DNA of 30,000 nucleotides from Pigoraptor vietnamica (Eukaryota > Opisthokonta > Filasterea). The notes below the pieces were generated by a model. That model was given only the letters and a program-made list of their open reading frames with translations. It ran no database searches and was not told the DNA's origin. This document shows, one piece after another, positions 11,701 through 19,154 of the stretch (within the stretch, counting starts at the first letter, position 1; every line of letters begins with the position of its first letter). The stretch is taken from the NCBI GenBank assembly GCA_943704525.1, contig CALSCQ010001059.1, forward strand, positions 1 through 30,000. The letters are read 5' to 3'. A program made the translations under genes and the position numbers.

Positions 11701-13107
11701 CGCATCCGCAGCGGCCGCATTTACGGCGTCCGTCTGGGGCGCAGGGCCCGACGAGGTGCCACTGGCCACGGACATCGACGAATTGGCTCTGCTCAGCAGT
11801 CCGAACGGGTGTTTCAAGGCCGCGGACGATGCAGTGCGCGGTAAGAGGGGCGCCGCGGGCTGTGATGGCGGGTCTTCGCCCTCGGCGTTAGAGTCCTTGG
11901 CGGCGGCGCTTTCGTCGGCGATGTGCACGGCAGCCTTCTTCTGCGCAGACTGCCACTCCCTCTCCATGATGCGCCACTGGTGGCGCGGTAAAAGGCGAAT
12001 GACCACAGTGTCCCCCTCGAGAGCGCGGTTGCGCCCACGCATGCCGCCGATGTACACGTCGCGCGCAAAGCGATCCGTCGGAACGTAAGCGTCGTTCGGC
12101 CTGTTTGGATTGATGCGCAGACGCCCACGCAAAAGCTCGCCAGACTTGAGCCCCGCAGAGACCTTCTTTCCCGGCCAATATTCCTCGTACACACGGCGCG
12201 CCTTCTTCTCCGCAGGCTCAGCCGTGGTACTGTCGGTCGCGCCCTTCTCACCCTGCGCTTGCGTGCGCGAAGGGCCGTCGTTGTACGCCGCGCTCGACGA
12301 GAAGGTGACGCGCCCCTTGCCGAACGCGTCGCCGTCGCCTGTCGGGGCAAACGAAGCGGCGACCACCTTCACCGCCTCTCCTTTCTTCTTTTTGCCTCGC
12401 GCGTTCGCGTCCCCGCCCGCGTGACGACCCTCCGCCTGGCGCAGTTCGTCCCCAGAATTGCGGGCCTCCCTTCCAGCGCGACTGGCACGCCGCCCTCTCC
12501 TCCCAACGGGCGGCTGCTGCTCCTCGGGCTCGGGCTCAGGCTCAAACTTCGGCTTCGGCTTTGGCTCGAATATGTCGGGCGCAAGCGGCTTTTCGGTTGT
12601 CGGTGGCTCCGCGCCGTCGTAAATGCGGTTCGTTGCGCGACTGCGTCTCCGGCGGCTGGTCGGTGTCGCTGGCGGCGACGGGGAAGCCGATCGCGACGTC
12701 GATCGCGAGCGACTTTGATCCCTCAGGCGCGACCGCAGCCGCTCCTCCTCCTCCTTGAACACGTTGTAGGCCGCGTGTGCCCCCAGCACAAGCCGCTCCC
12801 CGCCCGTCTCGGGCACCGACTTCTTCTTGTTCGGCGCATCATCCAGACTCAGCAGCGAGGCCAGGGACGCCGTGGTACCCCGTCCCAGCCGCCGCTTCGG
12901 TTTCGGGGACTTTTTCTTCGGCTGCTCAGAGGCAGACGCGCCATTTTCTCCGTCCGCTTTGAGCGACGGAGACGGCCGCTTTCCCGCCTGTTCGCGCTGT
13001 CGCTCCCTATGCGCCGTTATGATGGCGCGTAGGTCGTCATTTGGGGCCGCAACGAGCAGTTCGCGCGCGCGGTCCGCCCCTTGACCTTGACCACCACGCC
13101 GCCCCAT
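8719..13107 (-). CDS. DIS3L2: DIS3-like exonuclease 2 (RNase II/RNB family)
   Basis: This is a 3'-5' exoribonuclease. DIS3L2 degrades oligouridylated RNAs in the cytoplasm independently of the exosome. Five exons (10949-13107, 10705-10795, 9610-10600, 9136-9509 and 8719-9030) encode 1,308 residues. There is no PIN domain, which separates it from DIS3. Residues 1-300 are disordered, with an Arg-Ser tract near 130-160 and a Glu-Pro tract near 190-200. Cold-shock domain 1 lies at about 305-380 (GLKSGELLRGRLRINPNR, VYIGGMRGRNRALEGD). Cold-shock domain 2 lies at about 485-690, split by a Ser/Arg-rich insertion, and ends in LGQSGEIEAET. The RNB domain follows with IDPATAKDIDDALHC (catalytic Asp cluster at about 750), GVHIADVSYFVPE, LSEDLCSLNPMADRL, RESNKLIEEFMLLANM-like and [20 protein letters not shown]. 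An S1-type C-terminus starts with SHCNDRKAAAKRAQE. It is about 420 residues longer than human DIS3L2, almost all of it low complexity. I start at the ATG giving MGRRGGQG; the two codons before it (CGA CGA) are not starts. Confidence 0.95.
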
Positions 13108-13532
13108 TCGTCGCAAGGGCCTCTAAACCTGAACGAAGTCCATGGTGTCGCGTTACGCCTCGAAGGTGTGGAGTGCGACGAGAGATCCACTCGACCGGCC
13201 TAATACCGCAGAGAGCGGGGCAGATTTTCAACGCAACAGACGAAGCCGCACAGATACACAGCGAGAGACGGAGAGCGAAACGGAACTTCGAAGTGGTCGT
13301 TAGAAAGTGGATGCCGGCTAACCACATTGGCCGTGGCGGGAACAAGTGGCAGTACCTTGGTGACGGCAGAGCTGCCGAGATCTCGTTAAAGCAATTAGTT
13401 TGAAGATGGAGCCCATATTTTTTGTGAATTGCGGACACATGGCGGTTTGTTCCACACATCTACAACCTCAGCTTTTCGCGAACAGTGACAGCGGTGGTTG
13501 CGGGGCTAGGCGCGCGCTCGGCTGGCGGAAAG
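13108..13532. promoter_or_regulatory. Divergent promoter region DIS3L2 / mL54
   Basis: These 425 bases separate two divergent start codons. They hold one copy of the recurring near-palindrome, on the minus strand at 13374-13385. A short ORF crosses the gap on each strand, but neither resembles a known protein, and codon use does not suggest coding. Confidence 0.65.
13374..13385 (-). promoter_or_regulatory. CGARATNTCGGC motif, copy 3
   Basis: The minus strand reads CGAGATCTCGGC, and its centre GAGATCTC is a perfect palindrome. It sits about 150 bases upstream of the mL54 start and 270 upstream of the DIS3L2 start. It belongs to the same motif family as the copies at 6631, 6676 and 16454. Confidence 0.55.
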
Positions 13533-14110
13533 ATGGCGCTTGCCGGCGCATTGGCGCGTCGGGCGCTGCAATTGAGTCGATGGAGTGTTCCGCCGCTCTC
13601 CCTCGCGCCTTGCGCTGCCGCCACAACGGTGCGATGGTACGCTGCGCCGGCGGCTGCGAAGGGTGCGGAGAAGAAGGGAAAGGCCGAGAAGAAGGACAAG
13701 AAGATGAAGAAGGTCGCCACTTTGCGAAAATACGAGCCGCGTAAGTACTGCGAACTATTGGGTCGATTTTGTGCGTGCCGTTGGTCCCGTGCACATGTAT
13801 CTGGGCGCTTTGTGACACTCTCTTCCGATCTCGCCAAGATAGTGCGTGTGCCGCCTGTACCGCAAACTGGTGGCTAATGGGGCTAATTGCGTCAACGTGT
13901 TGCACAGCCGTAATTCCCGACCCGACCGTCGTCACTGGCGCGAACATTATGAAGGACGGCAAAGATCCCCCACTCAAACCGGACTCCGAGTACCCCGAAT
14001 GGCTCTGGAAGCTGCTCGACCCACTGGACCCCATCGCGGAACCACGGCGGGCCGCCCGGCTGGCAAACCGCGCGGCCATTAGGGCGAAGAACAAGTTGAC
14101 GGCGAAGTAG
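13533..14110 (+). CDS. MRPL54: Mitochondrial large ribosomal subunit protein mL54
   Basis: mL54 is a mitochondria-specific protein of the large mitoribosomal subunit. Two exons, 13533-13740 and 13908-14110, encode 136 residues (human about 138). The first 40 residues are rich in Ala, Arg, Ser and Leu without acidic residues (MALAGALARRALQLSRW, then VRWYA), a typical mitochondrial presequence. A Lys-rich linker follows. The diagnostic segment is GANIMKDGKDPPLKPDSEYP followed by EWLWKLLDP, matching [23 protein letters not shown] in human MRPL54. The tail is Arg/Lys-rich (RRAARLANRAAIRAKNK). The intron 13741-13907 has a canonical GTAAGT donor, one of the few in the window. It is convergent with SKI8. 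Confidence 0.92.
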
Positions 14111-14415
14111 TGGACGACGCCTATGAATGCGTGCGCGTGTGGTGCGTATTTGCTTGTGGTCGCGCTTGTTGGCGTGCGCGTGCGTTGTGCGTTGCGGTCT
14201 GCGTGCCCCGATTGCGTCTGGTACGTTTTTACATCAAAGGAAGGGCGTCTGAGTATGTCCTCCTTCAATTGTTATGACGGCCTTCTGTTGCGAGCTGTAT
14301 GTAGTCCCGTTCGTATCCGACGAGCGTGATGATACGTATCGTGCGCTTCTCGCCCACTTTCTATGCGACCTCAAACAGCGTGACGGGCGAATAGCAGAGA
14401 TACCCAACTGGCGCT
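14111..14415. other. Convergent intergenic region, mL54 / SKI8
   Basis: These 305 bases lie between two stop codons. The left half is GT-rich (GCGTGCGCGTGTGGTGCG and similar), as in several 3' flanks here. I see no feature beyond the expected 3' UTRs. Confidence 0.6.
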
Positions 14416-16131
14416 TTATGACATGTCGTGGATCATTATCTTGCGATCGTCCGACACACTCACGAGCCGATCGCCCTTCTCATTGTACGCGACGGCCCAC
14501 ACCTGCATAGAAAACCATTTACGTTGAGACCGATACCCGCTCAGACCATCGCCTCCGGATGTGATGTAGACAATACGAGGAACAACGGCACGCGACAGTA
14601 TAGGACGTTGACTCAGACGACACGCGACAGTACCTGGTCGCCGTGCGTATCGAACGTATGGGTGCACGTTCGCTGGGGAGCGTCCCAAATTTTGACCTTC
14701 TTATCGCTCGATCTACTCGTAAATTGCACCAGTAAGTACATCAACGCACAAGCTCTGAGGATAGATGCACACATTGTACACGCAGAAGACGCACCCTGTT
14801 GCGAACGTTGTGTTGTTGGGGCTGAACTTGACGCTGAGCACCCATGAAGAGTGGCCAGTGAAGCTTCCAACCAAGTTGGCGTGGTCACTGTCGAATGCAA
14901 CACATGCGAGCAATTTTAGTCTCACGCGAATTCGCAACAATAGGCGGACGATGTTAGAGCATGACGCACTCACTCTAAGATACCCACACATCATACATGC
15001 GGATCGTTGTGTCGTCGGATGCCGTCACAATAATCTCGGAATCCGGCGAAAACGCAATGGATCGCACGGCCTTTGTGTGGCCTTGATATGCGCGCGAACA
15101 AACGTCCATTCAGCACGAGTCTCATGGAAGCTACATGTTCAAGCGCCGCAACTCAAGCACATCCTTTACTTCCGATCGCCTCCTACGAACGAGGGCCTCA
15201 CCTTCCAACTTGTGGACTATGCGGCCCATAGCAACGTCGAAGACAGACACGATGCCGTCAATCGCGCCACACGCCACAAAGCGGCCGTTCGGGCTCTGCG
15301 GAACGAGTCAAGGCCAGTACAACGAGCGACGGCAATAGGGCTGAGTGGCTACGGTATAATCATGTCATGAAGACAAATAGCGGATACCCATGCTGTGCAC
15401 ATGGAAAATTTCCCGGAAGTGTCCAGTGTCTGTTCGCGCTGTCCGCTCTCGACCCCGTAGAGGTTGATTCCTCCAGAGTGGCAGCTCGTAGCCACTCGCT
15501 TTGAATCCGGTGACAACCGCGCCGTGCAAGCCTCGACTGGGCCCGCATCCACGCTGCGAAGAAGACTGCCGCGCTCGATATCCCAGAGCTTAATGTGGTT
15601 GTCCAGCGAAGTGGAGACGGCAACTGACGACACCAATATTGGTCAAGGAGGTTGCGGCAGAGACACGTGTGCATCCATGCTAGAACACTACAGCTTCAAC
15701 ACGATAGCGCAGGGCGGGATACGAGTCGCAGTCGAGTTCATGTCGACGGAAGTGACGCCCAATTGGTGGCCCTCGAGCACTCGTCGCTGTTGGAGCTCCG
15801 ACCCATTCCTGAGCGCATAGAGTTGCATAGGCCATTACACACTAGCAAGCAGACACACAACTCAGAGTTGGCCATGAGCGAGGACAGTCCACCCACACCC
15901 GCGCGTCCCCACCATGTCCACGTCCTCACAGTGTCGTCCAGGGACCCTGTCATGATGACATGCTTTGCCCAGGCGACGCTCCAGATGCCGTCGTCGTGTG
16001 CTGCAGAGCAGAGAAATTACACAATTGGCAACAATAAACTGCGCATTTGCCCCTTCACGCTTTCCAATGCTATCGACACACGCGAGATTTTCCGTACGAG
16101 CTGCGCGCACTCTTCACTCACCGTTGTCCAT
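14416..16131 (-). CDS. WDR61: SKI8 / WDR61 WD40 protein
   Basis: SKI8/WDR61 is a seven-bladed WD40 propeller. It is a subunit of the SKI complex, which feeds RNA to the cytoplasmic exosome, and in many eukaryotes also of the Paf1 transcription complex. Nine exons on the minus strand: 16122-16131, 15913-16000, 15723-15808, 15388-15623, 15202-15295, 14988-15081, 14795-14887, 14634-14712 and 14416-14502. They give 288 in-frame residues (human 305). Alignment to human WDR61 is nearly gap-free: [106 protein letters not shown] and, at the end, [12 protein letters not shown]. The modelled first exon is only 10 nt (ATG GAC AAC G). An alternative start at 16221-16223, an ATG-only exon spliced to 16122-16149, adds seven residues and would better complete the first blade. 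Confidence 0.93.
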
Positions 16132-16453
16132 TGTGACAATAGTGTGTGGCTGCAGATGACATCAAGTGGAGTCAGAACTAACTTGAAAGCACATGTGAAC
16201 CACCACTCCCTCCCACCCACCATTTTCGAAGACGACAGAGTGCCTCCCGACCACCTTCTTGCGCACGGATGTCCGCTCGATTTATAGTGTCACTGTGGGC
16301 GTTTGCGAAGCTTGGTCTTCAAAAGGGTGCGAAGGCACACAGTTTCACATTGGAATGCGCCCGTTATAGCCTAATAAAGGTATTGAAAATCGTAATATCT
16401 ATAAAAGTACTTTTGAGGGATTTTGATGCTCACCCCGTATGAAAAGAATTTAG

Positions 16454-16465
16454 CGAAATCTCGGC
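16454..16465 (+). promoter_or_regulatory. CGARATNTCGGC motif, copy 4
   Basis: The sequence is CGAAATCTCGGC, embedded in TTTAGCGAAATCTCGGCG. It shares the 5' flank TTTAGC with copy 2. It lies in the AT-rich part of the SKI8/RPS24 gap, about 250 bases upstream of the RPS24 start codon. Confidence 0.55.
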
Positions 16466-16521
16466 GATTTTGATTCCCCTCGTGAGCCATTAGTCGCAAA
16501 TAAATTTTCTTTAGTATGGAA

Positions 16522-16562
16522 TGACTATGGATTCGGTGCGCCCAAATAACGCGCCATAGTCA
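16522..16562. promoter_or_regulatory. 9-bp inverted repeat upstream of RPS24
   Basis: TGACTATGG (16522-16530) and CCATAGTCA (16554-16562) are perfect reverse complements separated by 23 bases. The element could be a paired protein-binding site or a cruciform. It lies about 150 bases upstream of the RPS24 ATG. The regulatory role is inferred only from position and symmetry. Confidence 0.35.
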
Positions 16563-16660
16563 GCCCATACTCGGTGGGATTCCCTATCCTTTCGTGTGTT
16601 CGTGCGTGAGCGAGAGAGAGAGAGAGAGGGGCTTCAAGTCGCCGTTCCCCATCCACTGCG

Positions 16661-16676
16661 TCTTCTTCCTCTTTCT
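16661..16676 (+). promoter_or_regulatory. Possible 5' TOP-like pyrimidine tract of RPS24
   Basis: TCTTCTTCCTCTTTCT is a 16-base uninterrupted pyrimidine run about 39 bases before the RPS24 start codon. Ribosomal protein mRNAs of animals and some other eukaryotes begin with a C followed by such a tract (5' TOP). Whether transcription starts here is not visible in the sequence. Confidence 0.35.
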
Positions 16677-16714
16677 GGCAACGTCCCCCGGCCGTTCATC
16701 GATCGACAGGGAAA

Positions 16715-17821
16715 ATGGTGAGGGTGGATGGCGCGGGTGTGGATGCGCTGGAGGGCGGATTGTGGTCGATGGGTTGGACGAGGGCAGTTGCTCAATGGGA
16801 GTGGACGCGATTGCACATGCCCATTTGATTAAGCATTGCGTGAGCGTTCTGCGTGTGACGGTTGGAGTATGTATGTGGAGTTGGAGTGTGGGGAGCAGGG
16901 TTTGTGGTGTTGTGTATTGCTCTGTCTTTGTGATCAAGGGAGTGTAATGGCTCGAGAGGCACATTCGCATGCGCACACCTAGTTTGTTTTGCGGAAACGA
17001 TGCCATGGTGCGCGTTGCGATGCGTGCTTTGCTAGTCTCTGCTTGTTTATTATATTATAAGTATGCGGGAGGCGTTTGTTTGGTCTGGAGTGAGGTTGTT
17101 GTTTAATCGAGCTTGAGTCTGAAACGGCGTGTTCTCTCGCGACGCGCAGAGCGACACCGCCGTCACCATCCGGACGCGCAAGTTCCTCACGAACCGCCTG
17201 CTTCAGCGCAAGCAGATGGTTGGTTCAGTGTTGTTGTTTTCATGCGATGCGCGGTTTTGCCAGCACTCTGTGTGCGACGTGCCCAGCACTCTGTGTGCGA
17301 CGTGCCGGAGTTCTTGGTCAATGTGCAGTGCTGGAGTGCGCCACGGCTATAGCGAGTGCGCCGAGTGTGCCGTGCTGTCCCGCGTACGCGTCGTTATCAG
17401 AGCATCCATCTAGATTGGTATTGCTCTCCCGTCGCAATTATTCTGCCGTTTATGATCGCGAGGGGACCACGGAGCTCATACACGGACCCTTTCACAGGTT
17501 GTGGATATCCTCCACCCGGGCCGTGCCAACGTGCCCAAGGCGGAGATCCGCGAGAAGCTCGCCAAGACGTACAAGTCGCCTCTTGAGCAGGTGTCGGTGT
17601 TTGGCTTCCGCACGCAGTTTGGCGGCGGCAAGAGCTCCGGCTTTGCCCTCATCTACGACTCGACGGAGGCGCTCAAGCGCTTTGAGCCCAAGTACCGCCA
17701 GTACCGCCTCGGCCTCGGCGAGAAGGCGACGGGCTCGCGCAAGCAGCGCAAGGAGCGCAAGAACCGCGCCAAGAAGGTCCGCGGCATCAAGAAGGCGAAG
17801 GTCGGCGCGGCCAAGAAGTAA
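16715..17821 (+). CDS. RPS24: Ribosomal protein eS24 (RPS24)
   Basis: eS24 is a small-subunit protein of the cytosolic ribosome. Three coding exons, 16715-16717, 17150-17218 and 17498-17821, give 131 residues (human about 131-133). Exon 1 codes only for the start Met. The ATG is followed directly by the donor GTGAGG, and exon 2 begins with Ser2, as fixed by [20 protein letters not shown] against human [19 protein letters not shown]. Exon 3 starts [20 protein letters not shown] and includes [20 protein letters not shown] and [17 protein letters not shown], with a Lys-rich end. Introns 1 (432 nt) and 2 (279 nt) are much longer than the window's usual 80-200 nt. Long first introns with regulatory content are common in ribosomal protein genes of other eukaryotes. 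Confidence 0.96.
17261..17306. repeat. Perfect 23-bp tandem duplication in RPS24 intron 2
   Basis: The 23-base unit beginning CAGCACTCTGTGTGCGACGT and ending GCC occurs twice back to back (17261-17283 and 17284-17306) without a mismatch. It looks like a recent local duplication within an intron and has no evident coding effect. Confidence 0.9.
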
Positions 17822-18199
17822 GCGCCCGACGCTGCCCTCGTCCCCGCGCTGCCCTTTGGCGCGGAGGATTCCGCGTGTGGAGCGCTCGTGCGTGTATTTG
17901 TCGGTTTCGTTTGCGTCCCCTCTGTCCTCTCTTCCCGGTCGCTCGATGCGGCGGATTAGTGGGCGAGAGCGTGCGCGCGACGGCGGCTGCATTGCACTTG
18001 CGTCTCCTGATCTCTTGTCTCTGGCTCTCTGGCCCTTGTCGGTTCCTCGTGTCTCGCTCTCGGTCTGCGTTCGGGAGTGACGTCGCACATGCATCGTATA
18101 TGCCTTGCTGGTGTCGGCGGGCATTGTTCCATAAACGCATACTAGCGTGCTTCGGTGTTATGTGCCTGTATATTATCTCTTAATATGTGTGTGGCTGTC
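17822..18199. other. Convergent intergenic region, RPS24 / GSKIP
   Basis: These 378 bases lie between two stop codons. They are GC- and CT-rich at first and AT-richer near 18120-18199, where transcripts probably end (CCATAAACGCATAC near 18130 is a possible poly(A) signal region). An ORF that enters the left part is the out-of-frame continuation of RPS24 sequence and looks non-coding. Confidence 0.55.
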
Positions 18200-18899
18200 T
18201 TAATCGTCAGATTCTGCGAATCGTTGTTGCGAGAGTTGGGAGAGCTTTGCGGATAGTGACGACCCGAAGGCTTGCCTGCGACAGAGCAGTTGCGAGACCA
18301 GTGTTGGCAACGCACCATTGCAGGTACTCCAGTGGCTTGCACGTCCGCATGCAGTGGCTCCATAGACAACGCTGCTACTGCGTCTCTCTAGTGGCTGTCT
18401 GCAGCCTCCATAGACAACGCTGCTACTGCGTCTCTCTAGTGGCTGTCTGCAGCCTCCATAGACAACGCTGCTTCGCCATCCCAAGTAAGCAAGCGTCAGT
18501 TCACGCACCTGTACGATGGACTCGTTTGGTCGAGTAAGCTGTGGAGTGTCTCGAACATTGGCCCGACAGGCCCACTCGCACATTCAAAACCCTTGCCGCA
18601 GACCTGCCACGGAAATGGCGAAGAAGTCAACCTACATACCATGCAGATACCGCATAACACCGATAAACACAGGCCCATACGCACACGCGCACAACGCATA
18701 CACAATTCCCACACACCCTATATCCATTCCGTGTCAACTCGACCGTAAATTCTTCCCCTTCCTTTGTTCTCACGTTGAGGTACTGCGACTCTTCGGGAAT
18801 TTCAGGCCGCAACGATTGGCAGCGGCCGATGTGCGCGACGCCAAAAGCTACATCCGACATGGCGCCGTCAGCTTCATCCGCGAGAGAAGGGTTCTCCAT
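18200..18899 (-). CDS. GSKIP: GSK3-beta interacting protein homologue (GSKIP domain)
   Basis: GSKIP is a small adaptor which in vertebrates binds GSK3-beta and the PKA regulatory subunit. Three exons on the minus strand, 18717-18899, 18509-18603 and 18200-18275, give 117 residues (human 139). SDVAFGVAHIGRCQSL corresponds to NDVLFAVNNMFVSKSL in the RII-binding helix. YLNVRTKEGEEFTVELTRNG corresponds to [20 protein letters not shown]. The end FETLHSLLDQTSPSYR plus QAFGSSLSAKLSQLSQQ matches the GSK3-binding segment [26 protein letters not shown]. The last exon was found only through this match, because intron 2 (18276-18508) carries a 48-bp minisatellite that reads open in one frame. The start MENPSLADEAD is the ATG nearest the conserved domain. 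A further upstream ATG (about 19047) could supply an extra 5' exon, but I found no convincing splice pair for it. Confidence 0.85.
18361..18472. repeat. 48-bp minisatellite, about 2.3 copies, in GSKIP intron 2
   Basis: Two essentially identical 48-base units (18361-18408 and 18409-18456) begin CATAGACAACGCTGCTACTG. A third partial copy of 16 bases starts at 18457. The period is a multiple of three and the minus strand reads open through it, but not in the frame of the upstream GSKIP exon. Confidence 0.92.
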
Positions 18900-19154
18900 C
18901 TTCACCAACAGGAATGCGCGGTAAAAAACAGAAAGGTGTCAATTGCAGTCGTCACACGAGGCAACATTAATTGCGGGAAGTGATGACTTAAGAATGGGAA
19001 CGGCGTCGATGTCGCAGTTTCTGGCAGCGGTGCCGGTGCGAGCCATCCGATCACGTGCCGGGTAACATAAGGAGAAGGTGTCTATCCCTCAACGTGTAAA
19101 CAACAGATGAACAACCCTTTCATTTTGAACAAAGGGCGGCAGTCTTTCCTGCCT

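Larger units (their letters stand above)
16132..16714. promoter_or_regulatory. Divergent promoter region SKI8 / RPS24
   Basis: These 583 bases separate two divergent genes. The block 16370-16560 is markedly AT-rich. It contains the recurring near-palindrome at 16454-16465 and a 9-bp perfect inverted repeat at 16522-16530/16554-16562. A short GA microsatellite lies near 16606-16628 and a pyrimidine stretch at 16661-16676 just before the RPS24 start. Confidence 0.7.

Noticed and set aside
16718-17497. Intronic box C/D snoRNA in RPS24
   Set aside because: I searched by eye for paired RTGATGA and CTGA boxes near intron ends and found no properly spaced pair. An H/ACA or diverged snoRNA cannot be excluded without a covariance search.
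17220-18080. 286-aa plus-strand ORF across RPS24 intron 2 and beyond
   Set aside because: It is out of frame with the RPS24 exon, dominated by Arg/Ser codons, and runs through an intron with clear splice signals.
18200-18583. 127-aa minus-strand ORF containing SVVYGGCRQPLERRSS repeats
   Set aside because: Its repeated part is an intronic 48-bp minisatellite. The GSKIP frame of the upstream exon differs, and only the last 25 residues are coding.
18960-19060. Extra 5' exon of GSKIP starting MARTGTAARNCDID
   Set aside because: The frame is open for about 35 codons but has no good donor or acceptor to join it to the conserved domain. It is more likely leader sequence.
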